Shown here: one piece after another, positions 45,201 through 57,571 of the stretch
Numbering within the stretch: position 1 is the stretch's first letter
Layout: every line of letters starts with the position of its first letter
Origin: Clytia hemisphaerica
Taxonomy: Eukaryota > Cnidaria > Hydrozoa > Leptothecata > Clytiidae
DNA length: 64,000 nucleotides
Assembly (NCBI GenBank): GCA_902728285.1
Contig: CACVBU010000939.1
Coordinates: 1,364,001 to 1,428,000 of the forward strand
Direction: 5' to 3'
Notes under the pieces: generated by a model
The model's input: the letters and a program-made list of their open reading frames with translations, nothing else
What the model was told of the DNA's origin: nothing
Databases searched by the model: none
Program-made: the position numbers and the translations under genes

Positions 45201-48176
45201 TTACTTTCCTTCTCTTCCGTGTGGCTCATTGAAGTCAAGCTCTGGACCCACAGGAACAACTCCATCAAACTGAAAGATGATGACAAAAGTTTATATATTT
45301 CAAAACGGTAAAGGAAAATATCTCCAGCCTAGTGTACTCTAAATCGACATGTCTTAGCGAAGGTATAATGTATTATCCAGCATCAGTAAGATTCTAGCGA
45401 TTTCATTGGTCTATAAAAGACATCGCGTGGAAGTGGGATACCGCATCTGTCTTCCTCGCATTCGATTGAGGAAAAAAAGTGGATATATTGCATATTGCCG
45501 AATGCGCTTTCGAAAAGTTTTTTTTCAATGTTTACAATTCCTCTTTTCGTGTTTCTTACCGAAGCAAATTTTGGCGATCTGAAATACATTTTCTTTATTT
45601 CAGCCATGTTGTTGATTGAGGCTAAACCAAAAGTCTGATAAACATCTCGAAGGTAGGGCCATAAGTTCTTGTACGAGACCAAAGTGCGTTTGCAACACTG
45701 AAAAAAAAAACACGAAAAATATACGGGTGACGGGTAGGTCAGAGCCCAAAATCGAAATTGGCCCGTACAGATGGAGGGATTTTTAGGGACCCTTATTAGA
45801 ACTTTCTTTGTTAATTTTGATGAAGATAGAAGAAAGCAAGAAAAACGGGATATTTATACGAAACTATCCTTATAGAAGTTTTTCCCCAAATTTCCTTTCG
45901 ACTTTGAGACCCTTTCAGAGAATGGTTCGGAATTTGTAACTCTTCAAGAAATTTTCGAGACAAAAAAGGTACCGCTTGCACATATCTAGTACCGATTTTA
46001 TCCGGGTTCCCCTTTCGAGGAAAACTTAGCATGACTCCGGACTCTTAGCAGATTCTGGAAAGCAACCACATTCAAATTCAAGCAAACATACCTTGAAAAG
46101 CGAATAATAAACAGAATCAAAACGTAACAGGACAACGATGAGTCGAATGTCAGCATCAGTTAATTGTGGACCAGTTAAATATCGTTTGGTCTCCAATAGT
46201 TCATCAACCTGTTGTAATACAAAGAAAGGGAAAAATGGTAAAAATATTAAGTACGGGGTGCATATCTTCACTGGTTTAGTCAGATTAAAGTTGGTTGCGT
46301 CATTAATGCTTTGGAAGTCAGGTATAAAAAAGGAATATTAGCCTATTTCATAGGATCCGTGCATCTGCTATATATGTTATTTCCTATTCGATTCAAGGGG
46401 GGGGGGTGTTGTGCAGATTTCCCGATGGAAAGAAAAACTTTGAAAAAATTGCTTTTCTGTCATCATTCAATTGACTTGGGAATTCAAGAATTCTTTCGCA
46501 TTGTTTTTTGCTTTTCTCAATTTAAACGGGTGCTCAAACACAAAAGTTGATTACTGGAATGACGTAGAAAAATATCATATAATTAAAACATGAATCCATT
46601 GAAATAGGCTAATCTCCGAGAAGTAGTCATTAAGTAGTCGTCTGCTACTGACCCTTCGTTACAGGATTTGCCCTCGGCGGTCCGCTTTTTGAAGTTTTGA
46701 GCTTAAGAGCGCTGTTTTTGGTTGAAGTAATAAAACAATAGCGTAAAATCAATAGCAATCAAAAATGATACAATAGAGCCCGGTTGCATCCGTATTTGCT
46801 TTCATTTTCGTGTTCGAATGAGCCAGTTACCTTGTCAAGGTTGTGGAATAACGCTTCAACTTCTTTATCATAGAGTTCTTGATTGTGAGCTAGTTGCGCA
46901 AAACCAACACGATACACTGCTCCAGCGATCCCTCTAGGTGAAAGTGAAGCTAATATCATTTAATTATACTGTATACATCCTCGGAATATTTTTTAAGACA
47001 AGCGAATCGGCATCGAAAACAAAGTCCATTTAAAATTTTTTTGCTGATCGATTCCCTTTTCCAAGGCTCGAAATAACGATTTCAAGTGGGTCGGACAAAA
47101 TGTCCGATCAGGGTTGCTTTTGCTTGAAAATTATGATTTTTGGGTCGGACATGAAGCCATTTGGGTCGGACAATGTCCGATGTCCGACCGTTATTTCGAG
47201 CCCTGCTTTTCATTAAACCATTAAAATTGAATAAAGTAGATTTGTGTGTAGATCATAAAAATCGTTAAACTAAGTTTTGAGTGAGTCCAGCATTTCTTAA
47301 CTAAAAAATCTACTTAGTAAAATGATTTTAGGATTACTCAATCGATATTTTTAAGCAGAGGTTTCTGGGAGAATAGAATTATCTTACGGTGTGATCCATT
47401 CGTTCAAATCATCAATTTCCTTCTTCAATTCCTCAGGATACAGATCAACATCCGTCGTTGACAACTCTTCAAATTCACTGTTCAACATCTTCAAAATTTC
47501 TGCTGAACTATTCGACACTATCTTCTTGGTTTGCTTATCAAATAGCACCGGAACAGTGCATCGACCGGTGTAATCAGGATGTGATAACAAGTACACTTCC
47601 GATAAGTACTCTTTTCCGTTGATAGTATCCGGGTGTTCCGGTGAAAAGTTGAAACTCTTCCCAGCATCCTCCCTTAAACTGTCGATGTAATCCATTGTTA
47701 TGATATTTTCAAGCCCTTTTATTTTACGCCCAATGATGGTTCTAAATGATAAGAAGAACAAAAATGAAAAAAAATCCAAGCTAGTCCAGAAAAACGGAAA
47801 CTTTATCTTTCATTTTAAATTTACAGAGTCATAAAAAGTTATCAGTTTCTGCTCCCATATATCTGCTCTACAAAGATCCAACCTTTTAGGCTTATCTAAT
47901 CTAAAAACACTGATATCTTAAACCAATACTTAGCACAGTGAAACTTAATCACCCCAAATCTTATCTTATTGAATTATATTAGCGACGGTACAAGTAGGTT
48001 ACTAATAGTAGGGGGCCAATCCTGGGGTTCCGTGACATCTTTTTTACTTTACTTCTCCGCACGAACCTGTGAGCAAATGGACATCCATGAGCTACATACA
48101 AATGATATCGGTCTTTTTCTACTTTGAATCCACTGCTACCATCTTTGGTCACGTGTCCAAGAATGTCTGAGCTCAT
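45201..48176 (-). CDS. Glutathionyl-hydroquinone reductase (xi-class GST, ECM4/YqjG-like; 296 aa)
   Basis: Exons: 48176-48067, 47741-47388, 46933-46831, 46208-46092, 45697-45560, 45269-45201; sum 891 nt, phases consistent. Xi-class enzymes use glutathione to reduce S-glutathionyl-hydroquinones back to hydroquinones, in the cytosol or mitochondria. The thioredoxin-fold active site is HLYVAHGCPFAHR with catalytic Cys32 (the family usually has CPWAHR). It is followed by IKGLENII, VPVLFDKQTKKIVSNSSAEI (the Glu-Ser glutathione contact appears as SSAE), and the helical domain with GIAGAVYRVGFAQ, RYLTGPQLTDADIRLIVVL, and NLWPYLRDVYQ. The C terminus is FDGVVPVGPELDF. No mitochondrial presequence is evident. 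The start is the first ATG in exon 1 (context GGCAATGAGC); an upstream non-ATG extension is unlikely. The first donor is the inner CACAG|GTTCGT, which alone restores the frame. Confidence 0.93.
47065..47202. repeat. Foldback MITE (138 bp) in reductase intron 2
   Basis: The ends 'ggctcgaaataacgat' and 'ccgttatttcgagcc' are inverted. The inside repeats 'gggtcggacaaaatgtccga' and 'ggtcggacaatgtccga'. Confidence 0.75.
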
Positions 48177-48711
48177 TGCCACGTGTGTGGTTGTGATTTC
48201 TTGTATTTTGCTCAATTTCCAACAAAAATGTTTTTTAAATCATTTGCTATGGATAAGAAGGCAATATATAAAAATTCATTTCAATTTCATTTAGGGAGAA
48301 GCAAAGAACATTTTGTACCCTATTTTATACCCTTTTTCGGGAAGTGAAGTCTTCTGAAGTCTGAAGACTTTATTCGGAACTTAGGAGTACTGTTATGTTG
48401 TTTAGCCACGGCTTCGCTTGTTATCAATATTAACAGTAATCAAAATGTTTTAATACATACCAAGGAAACTCAAGATACTACACGGAAGGAAGATCTTTTT
48501 TTGCTATAATATATACAAAATATTAACAAAAAACATAAGTATTTACAAAAACTAAAAAATAAAGGGTAATTTCATTTACCCAAAAACACCACAAAAACTG
48601 TTAAGAAAAATACTAATTATATCAAAATCAATTTAACCGAGAGCGAAAAATAGCTCGTTCAATGAACATTGCATTCACTTTCCAGTTGGAGAATTTACAA
48701 GAATAGTTTCT

Positions 48712-51700
48712 TCAAATTTCATATTCAGCAAGATTATTGTTTTGCATGAGCTGTCCGATTAATACATCGTCAGTTTGTCCGGTAGTTGAATCCTCACGTA
48801 GGCATCGATCGTAAAGATGAATGGTGGGCGGAGATATTGTCTGATCCTGTCAGGAAAAAGGGAACAAACCCGTTTTTGAATAACATTTAAAAAACATTTG
48901 TCCAAAAATCACCCTTTAATTTAGAAGCGGATTTTTAGGAATGCAAGTAAAGCAATGAAAATATCGATTTTCACAAAGAACAATTTTTGAATAATTTTAC
49001 TGAAATGATCGTAGTCTTAGTAAATGTCTTAGTAAAGCTTTAAATAGTGGAGAAATATTAACGTTGAATATCAATTCGCGTCAAAACTTGAAAAAAACTT
49101 TTGATGTGTGCAGATGGAAAACAAATCTTACGATAATCTCAGCAATCAGTCTTTTGTTAGCCACCATATTGTAAAACTCTTTCATTGTCTCCACCGTCCA
49201 ATCAGAATCATGCAATTTCTTCCCTTCAGCATCTTTCCTTGGTTTTAAACCATAGACGCAGACTTTGCTTGATTGAACAGGTAGCGAGAGAAGCGCATGG
49301 GATATTGGTTTGATGCTAGAATAAAAAATGAATGTTATTCAGATTTCTTGCTTAGATGGATCATACCTCGGGCTCTTTTGAAACAAAAGAAAAGATTTCT
49401 TGAAAAGTTTTTCCACTGATAGTTTAAAATCACTTCCTTAAAAAAGAAGAGCAATCCAGACCGATCCGTATCAACAGTATTGTCGAAGTGTTCTTTGCAG
49501 TAAAACGCTTGAACATCACACATTAAAGTAAACCATAGCTTTTCCTTTTTAACGAAAAGCCTTTACTTGTGATGCTAATTTAACATTTAACTAATCGAGC
49601 TAGTCGACTGTTTCTGTCATTCGATCTTAACCCTATTCGTACACACCTTTAGCACGGTGACATTTCTAACAGTAAGGTGTCATAAAGATTGACACATTTT
49701 ATAAAAAGGGTCCATGGACGCAAATTTTCGGAATTTGCTTTACCTTTCAATAGGAACAGTTTCTTTAGTGCCATAATCAACATATTCGAGATCAGCCACG
49801 CCTTCTTCATGGTCAACACGGAGCACCAACGCACGGTAGAGTTGACCATCACTACTGTAACGTCCTATACAAGCCATACCTGAAACAATCCGTGCAATTT
49901 TATAGTGTAAAAATTTATCAACATGGCGAGTCTCAAGACCTCAAGAGTGAATTCTCTCCTGAAATAGTGCCGAAAACAATATACCAAAGAACCATCAGAC
50001 TCGATGTAAGAGATGTGAAATTCAAATGAAAAGTTTAAACCTTTGCCACATTTTACTGGCTCTTTGCATTTTAACATTCATATTTATTTCAAGTTGTGTA
50101 CCTTTCTTGACTTGGTTGCTCGGTACTTTGGCATCTTCGCCGAAGAAGCCATCAGAGTTGATATTTTCACTTAGCTCCCATAATTCAGTGAGGTCTTCGT
50201 ATGCAGAAAAAGCTGTGTGGTCAATCGAGTCATCTGAAAGAGATGTCTCACCTTCGGTCACCGATGCTCTCTGTCGAAAGAAATATAAAAGAGATTTATG
50301 TTTCAAACCCAACTGAAGGCAGACGACACAGAAGGGAAAATAGTAGAATTTCTTTTTGAATGACGCTCGCAGCGAAAAATAGGAAATACTTTTTTTAAGA
50401 ATAATGACTCCGAGGTTTTGATAAACTGTAATGTCACGAGAGTGATAATTCATTTTGCAGGATCATAACTTACTTGAATGTAAACTAAGTCCGGTCTATC
50501 AACCTGAGTGACATTAACGTCGAAGCGCACACCGACATCCGGGAGTGTTTGCTCAGTGTAGGTCAATCTTGTTTCTACTGGAGATTCTGATAATGTCAAA
50601 GTATTCAAGTCATTTGATATTTCCTCAGTTGGCGCTTGATCATCTGGATGTGGAAATGCAGGGGATGGCGCTTCATGGTCAGGCTCAGAGACGGCGTCAT
50701 CGGTTGAATGAGAGAGTGTAGAAAAAAGTTCTTCTACTATACGGTTTTCTGAGGGTGGTTCGGATTTATCTTTTGAGGGTTCGCTGAAAGGAAAAGAGAA
50801 CACGAGCGGACAATTAAATTACTTCAATTCTACACACTTTGAGGTCAGATTTCTTTGGCAAAAAAAAAAAACAATTTAGGAGGATAAGGAAACTCATCAT
50901 TTCATCCAAAGAAATCTTTGACACATTTTGAAGGGTATAGGTTACAATAGATTGACTTACTGGCGAGGATCTATTTACAATCTTATGAACAAAGGTCTTA
51001 CCTGGTCACGTCAACAGCAGGAGGATTATGTTGAGCAACAGAAGCGAACCCTTTGTTGACCAGCATTAATGATAAATCTTCACCATCACCAATAATAAAG
51101 GTACGGTCACCCTAGTAAGGTAATGGCTTTTTAATACACAGTTCACAAAAAAGAAACTTGAAGTTCAAATTGGAACTTTTTTCAAACCCTCAGGTTTAAA
51201 ATTCACACTAGGCTTTTAAGGGTGAAAATTTTTTATTTTGAAGCTAAATAAAAGTTTGCAATTTACAGAAAATTTCATGGGAAAAGCTCCTATTATTTCA
51301 GGAGCTATTACCATTAATTTGACCTCCGAACAGAAACAGCCCCCCCCCCCTAGTACGAATAGGGTTAATGTAAGACATACATATTCATTTTTTACCCTGG
51401 AGTGAAAACTTCATACGAAACATCAAAAGAAGCTTTATCAAATAAATTAATGGATAAGGCACCTCAACCCTGACATCGAGTTGCTTTTCTTCGATTTTTT
51501 CTTTCAATAACTGTATTGCATCTCGTTTCCATTTATTTCCCTGATGAACAAAAAAAACAGTGACATTTAAATTCAAATTAAATTACATGATATGATTACT
51601 TACACATCTGATGACTGAATGGCGCAGTACAATTGTACTCAGAGTTATGGAATTTTAACAGCTTATTTTGGAATAAATTTTGGAACTAAAGCCCTATATT

Positions 51701-54700
51701 TTATATAGAGAATGCACTTTGCTAGAGTTTTGTTCACCTTACATTACATTAAAAGCGTCAGCAAAAATCAAAGGAGGACCAGCATTATTTGGTTTAGGAC
51801 CCAGAAAAAATTAATCTACTTACGCTGGGAGAGACGTTGGCCAGTTTTGTGCTCAGACATTGTGCAGGAACTTCCAGGAATTTAGGTTTTTCGAATAATT
51901 GACTGATGTGAGCGTTCTCTGTATTCCCAAAGTCGATGAAATGAATCTATATAAAAATGATATTTTAATGAGATTTGTATTATTGTCATTTAGGGATACA
52001 GCATCTCATCAATGTTCCGAATGTTCTAATTTGACTGGCGAAAACAGTACTATGTAAACAATAAACTAGCCTGTACCAGACTCTTCTTCGCTGTCTGAAA
52101 AGATAACGGCAAGTTTTTTTTTCAAAATAAAAAAAACGCCCGTGGCGGCGGGGTGGTACAGGCTAACAATAAACCGACCTTCACAATTTGAGGCGTCATG
52201 ATTTCCATAATCCGTACACGGTACCAGAATCCATCTTGGGAGAATCTGCCCAGTGCTGCTTGGTTGATTTGAAGGTGAGAGGTGTCTTTGGGATGTTTTT
52301 TGTACTGTTTTGCTGGGTTTTTGTTTAACTTTTGCATGATACGTTCCAAGATATTGTCATCTAAAGGAAATTCGAGAACAAACTAATGCAACCGAATCGT
52401 ACTTGTGAATCGGCTATTTTTCCATGCGAGTAAAAGTATCAGAGAAAACAAAACAATTCTGTTATATGAAAGCAAATGTATGTCGTTTCATTGCATTCTC
52501 AAAATTACTCCTATAACTGGAGTACCTAAGTCAAAGTAAAAAGGTTCAAACAAACAAGTAGACAAGTTCAGCAAACCGAGTCTAGGGTAATATCGCGTCC
52601 CCTGCAAACGATCAGGGCCCAGTTGTTTAAAAGTCGATTAGATTAAATCCCGATTAGCGCTAATCGCGATTAGATTTCGATTAGTTAGCGCTAGTTTAGA
52701 CGGCCTACTTTCTGCCCTGCCTATTCTAATTGTTAGAGTGGGCAGAAAGTGGGCACAAAGTTGTCAGCTAAAATCTTTGCTTGAATAAGATTGAAAGAAG
52801 ACATTGCATTGACGTCAAAAGAGGCAATGTATTGACTTTAGACAGCCCACTTTAAGCCCACTTTAATTCACAATTAGAAAAGGCAGGGTGAAAAGGGGGC
52901 CTTCTAAACTAGAGCTTAACCCCGTTTGTATGAGACGATATAAGACTAGACACAAGGTAATGTAATGTAATTCAGACACAATCCAAGCGACTGCACTAAG
53001 TGGAAAAGAATTAATATTTTTGATACCATCAATCATGACGTGTAGATGAAGGTTCGCATCGTCATCAACGTAAACACCCGTCGCTTTGAATTTCTCCTCT
53101 TTCGGAAAAACTGCTCGCATATACTGTGGGAAGGCTGGTGATGGCTGAGGAGTAACATTGTGGTCATTCCTGGTCGTTTCTTGTAGCGATGTAGGTGCTG
53201 ATGAAGTTGAGTCCTTGTTGGCCCCTTGTTGAAAAGTCGGGAAGGATGATGCTTCATGGCGTTCCATCAATAAAGTTTCTTTGTCCAAAAAAGGAGCTAC
53301 TTGGAAAGGGGTTATTGTCGATGCGGATTGACTTGAAGAAAGGTTAGACGATTGGGATGGACAGCTGGCTTTTGAAGAAGCATCTGATTTCACTGACACT
53401 TTATCGGTGTCATCTTGTGGTAAGTTTTCTGGTTCTGAAGGTGGTTCGTTTGCAGTGTTTACCCTTTGAGTAAAAAAAATAGACAACACCTAGTGTCATT
53501 GAAGAATATTCAACAGATGCAAATCTTTTCAAGATAATGCTAAAGCCTAGACAGAAATAACAAATATTAAGGTTCTTCCGTTTGAAGACATCCATGGGCG
53601 CCAAGGATTCCTCCTGGTTTGTATCAAATGAATAACAAAATGTCCATCAAGAAAATAAAATAAAATTTAGATCGCTTTATCCGGAAAATATCAGTAACTC
53701 CCCACAAAAATTAAAGGTTGGGTGTTAACGAAACACTCCGTCTACTTACGTTTCATCGGTTTGAGATTCTTGGGGCAGGAGAACATCAAGATTGTTGAGC
53801 AGTTCATTGATGTTGATATCTTGCGATGTTGAAGTGTCGTATAAACAAATTTCCGGTTCTTCCTCAGCATTGATGTCTAAATCGTAAATTGTAAAACATT
53901 GTTAAGGCATGAATTACAACAAAGATATGAACCAACGTTGATTGGAAGTTGATTGTATATTCTTTTCTTTCTCTTCCTGTAAGTCAAAAGACATGACAGA
54001 CGATATTACATTACTAGCCTTTGTGACTCTTGAATATAATTGAATTAGCTCGCCGACGCAAATTTTTTTTCCGTGAAGGAACCAAGACCTGATTTAGCGA
54101 AACAAGACCTGAAAAACTTTTTCCGTGATAAAATTAGCGAACCAAGACCTGAATTCATTTCTCGCTCGGATGATTTAATGGCCCAAGACCTGAAATAACG
54201 AACCAAGACCTGAATAACTTTACTCTACTTTCGGAAGCGATTCATTTTAGCGGACCAAGACCTGAAAATAGCACGTGACAAAAATTATACACCAAGTTGT
54301 TCGAAAGACTAAAAAATTCTCGCTAACATATTATTTTGATTCTTTTTCTATACGTTTTTAAAAAATGATATGAGAGTTGTTTGAGAAGGTTCTTGAGAAG
54401 AGAAACAAAGATGAACGAAGTAGATTTGAAGGATATTATTTGCGCATATTTAGATGGTGATTTTGAATTTTCAAATTAAATTTCGAATTAAAATCCATAA
54501 TTGCTACGCTCCAGTGGCTTCCAGTCCGAAGAGAGAAGAGCTGAAATCTCCAACCTTATCCTTTCCAACATTAGACGTCATGTAGGAAGATTGCACGGTG
54601 ATAGTCTTTGTCAAGAGTTCGATCATGAAATCCTGACAACCATAGAGTGATTTGTCGGAAATAAAAAACGGGGGGTGGAAGATGTATTCGATGCCTTATT

Positions 54701-57270
54701 GAATTTTTTTTATTGTAGATAGAGTCTTAAGTAATATGCTCTATGTTATTATCCGGAGTCAAACTTTACGGTATTAATCATCATTCCTTAGGGTCTTGAG
54801 ATTTATTTTACTGACTTAAAGTTTTTGCCGAAAATAATAAGGCCGTAAGCCACGTTGTGTTATCGGGTCCGTGAATTAGAGTCTTTGTTTTTAATTTTGT
54901 GGTACTGAGAGTTTGCGTACCATGCAACATGCAAACTTTTGCAAAAGTGAGCTCGTCGAGGTCAATTTGCAGGAGGGGGTACGGGGTTTGCGATTTCCGA
55001 AATACCGAATAATTTTGGGATGTCAGGATTTCATGATCGATCTTTCCTATCTGACGTTTGCACTATTGTGGGAAATCAATGGCTTTAGAAAGCCATAATG
55101 GATTGGTTCGCGTTAAAGATCAACCAAAAGTTTAGTAAATTATTCGTTATCACGCTTGCCAATCTCAGGATATGGGAAAGTGCAAATGAGACATCTGGGA
55201 AATTGAAAGAGATAAAGGAAAGTTATAAAGCCCTGGCAATAATTTGTAATGTTGGAAAGGATAAGGTTGGAGATATATTTTTCAGCTCTTCTCTTCGGAC
55301 TGCACTGGAAGCCACTGGAGCGTAGCAGTTATGGATTTTAATTCGAAATCATTATAAATTTGAAATTTCAAAATCACCATCTAAATATGCGCAAATAATA
55401 TCTTTCAAATCTACTTCGTTCATGTTTGTTTCTCTTCTCAAGAACCTTCTCAAACAACTCTCATATCATTTTATAAAAACGTATAGAAAAAGAATCAAAA
55501 TAATTTGTTAGCGAAAATTTTTTAGTCTTTCGAACAACTTGGTGTATAATTTTGGTCACGTGCTATTTTCAGGTCTTGGTCCGCTAAAAGGAATCGCTTC
55601 CGAAAATGGAGTTAAGTTATTCAGGTCTTGGTTCGTTATTTCAGGTTTTGGGCCGGTAAATCATCCGAGCGAGAAATAAATCCAGGTCTTGGTTCGCTAA
55701 ATCAGGTCTTGGTTCGCTAATTTTATCACGGAAAAAGTTTTTCAGGCCTCGCGGACCATAAGAAGAGTAAGAAAATAGACCTAATTCAAAAAATTCATGG
55801 AACATTAACGAGCCCTTGAAGGAGTAGAAGTTCGACAAATCCAAACCTTTCACTAAACAAACCAAAGCTTGATTGAGTACTTTGGTATCCAAAAACTTGC
55901 GGATCTAAAAAACATGAATGTGATGAATAAATATTTCTTCCAAAATTTTGCACAGTAAGCTTTCACAATCGCTAAACACGTTCATATGGAGAATTTATAG
56001 CTCTCTCGAAAAAAATAATGAGACATAAAGTCGTTCAAGTAAAAGGGTAAAATGGTTTTGTTTGTTAGCTTGTTCGACGTCATAATAAAAAACGTTCCAG
56101 TCATGGAGTCGTTTAAAAGAAAGTCACCTTTTTAGCTTCCTCATCTTCTACGACGTTTTCAATGCCATACAGTGACACTTTGACACACTGAAAAAAATGA
56201 AAATCAGATGGGCTAATACAAGTTTGGTAGGAATTTTAGGATAACAGTCGATTTAATCGGTACTTCTTCGTATCTGGAGACCACAAGTAGTATGTTTAGA
56301 TAGCTTTATTAAGTAAGTCTTGCTACCGTAGCCTCTAGCGACCTGGAATGGACACTTCGAATGTACGGGAGCTACTCTACCTGCCTGCATTACTCCACTC
56401 ACCCTGTTCCTTCTTTTAATTACTGAGCATTAAGAAGAATGGCATCAAGTACAATTTTGCGTTGTTTTTGTATGAACCTGCCAGGGATTGAACCCACGAA
56501 CGTTTAAAGCTAGCTTTCTTTAAACCTACAGTTAATCGTTACTGCTGATTATTACGCTAAGTGAATACTGTTTCTATCAAACTTATCCTCCCTCTAAAGT
56601 TTTCCGAGATCAGTGTTATACCTGTCGTGGTAGTTTCAAGTACATATCCGGAATCTTTTTGATATCAGTGAAAGGTAGTGTTTCTTCATTACCAAAGTCA
56701 ATATATTCTACAACCACTGTTTCATCGTGATTGACATCTAAACAAAGCAAATGAAAAACGTTTGTGCTGCCTGGTCTAACGGACATCATTTAAAGTGTAA
56801 CCATTTTGCTTAAACATTTTTAAAGAGAGGAAAGTTTTCTCTACTCCTGCGCAGCACAAGCACAAAATTTGAGAAAAATTCCATTATTCATTCGCGCATT
56901 CTTTATTTATCATAAAGATATCTTGAAACACTCTAAGAGTAATTTCTTTTCTTAAAGGTGATTTATTTCCTGCAAGAAAAACTCCACCATAGAGGTTGGA
57001 AAATCCGGAGGTTAGGAATGACTAGGGGTAAAATTTAGTTTCCAAGGGGTTGAACAAGCATTTAATCAGGGGTGATGCAGGTGTCCAGGATATAAAAAAT
57101 AGAGCTGTGTAGAGGTAGATCATTATATATGGATCAATCCCCTATGATCTTTTAAAGAGGAGCCAATTCGTTTGAAATTTTTAAATCAAATTGATTTCAA
57201 ACAGACTTACTTCTCACTTTGGCACGGTACCAAGTTTGATCACCAGAAAATCTTGCAGCACAAACCAAAT
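48712..57270 (-). CDS. Multi-Tudor domain protein (TDRD-like), 5' end not found
   Basis: Fifteen exons: 57270-57211, 56737-56622, 56187-56128, 55904-55781, 53876-53750, 53463-53027, 52360-52179, 51946-51824, 51540-51463, 51111-51002, 50783-50474, 50270-50102, 49879-49744, 49315-49132, 48846-48712; about 783 codons, phases consistent. Tudor domains read methylated arginine/lysine; multi-Tudor proteins of this type scaffold Piwi and germ granules. Three extended Tudor modules are visible: LVCAARFSGDQTWYRAKV then VVVEYIDFGNEETLPF; ALGRFSQDGFWYRVRIMEI then IHFIDFGNTENAH; CIGRYSSDGQLYRALVLRV then DLEYVDYGTKETVPIE. Each is followed by the SN-like half (for example CVKVSLYGIEN, KVCVYGLKP). Ser/Pro/Glu-rich linkers lie in exons 6 and 11. 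The first exon starts in phase 1, so upstream coding exons must exist. Exon 9 may end at 51469 instead of 51463. The exon 4 donor is a weak GTCTAT. Stop TGA at 48712-48714. Confidence 0.9.
52684..52925. repeat. TIR element in Tudor intron 6
   Basis: 'gcgctagtttagacggccta' plus 'ctttctgccctgcctattct' and 'aattgt' at the left are matched inverted by 'acaattagaaaaggcagggt' and 'ggccttctaaactagagc' at the right. About 240 bp, no ORF. Confidence 0.7.
54058..55755. repeat. 1.7-kb foldback element with ACCAAGACCTGA repeats, Tudor intron 4
   Basis: Arms of about 430 bp: left 54058-54490, right 55330-55755 inverted. The outer part of each arm has five or six 'aaccaagacctga' motifs about 30 bp apart, then 'cttcgttcatgtttgt' / 'atttgaaggatattatttgc' blocks and 'ctccagtggcttccagtc'. 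The centre has two short plus ORFs (61 and 75 codons) without recognised domains. It starts about 25 bp past the donor of exon 4. Confidence 0.8.
56330..56560 (-). repeat. Possible tRNA-derived SINE (minus strand)
   Basis: On the minus strand 'gtgggttcaatccctggcag' is a perfect B box. Upstream GC-richer text continues to about 56330 on the plus coordinates ('ctagcgacctggaatggaca'). A box not certain. Confidence 0.35.
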
Positions 57271-57571
57271 CTATAATGACAAAACAAACAATAGTAGATT
57301 CCAGGTTGCGTTCTGAATTAGATCATTAAGAAGGTGCTTCGCAGTGAACTTCCACTTCAGAAAGGTTCAGACCGCATCTAACCAAATTTCGTTCATATGC
57401 TACGGTTTGCTTCCGATGGTAGTACATTCTCCTACCAAGTAAATCGCTGTAACCGGGCGTAGCCGGTTTGGATAACCACAATAGGCCTTAACAAATACGT
57501 CACGAACATCACTTGCCTCGTATTCAAACAATTACCAAGGTTATTATGTCCTTTGAGAAACAAGCTAGATG

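Noticed and set aside
54058-54260. Regularly spaced 'accaagacctga' copies resembling a CRISPR array
   Set aside because: Spacing is irregular, the arms are inverted around a centre, and the DNA is eukaryotic; it is a foldback element end.
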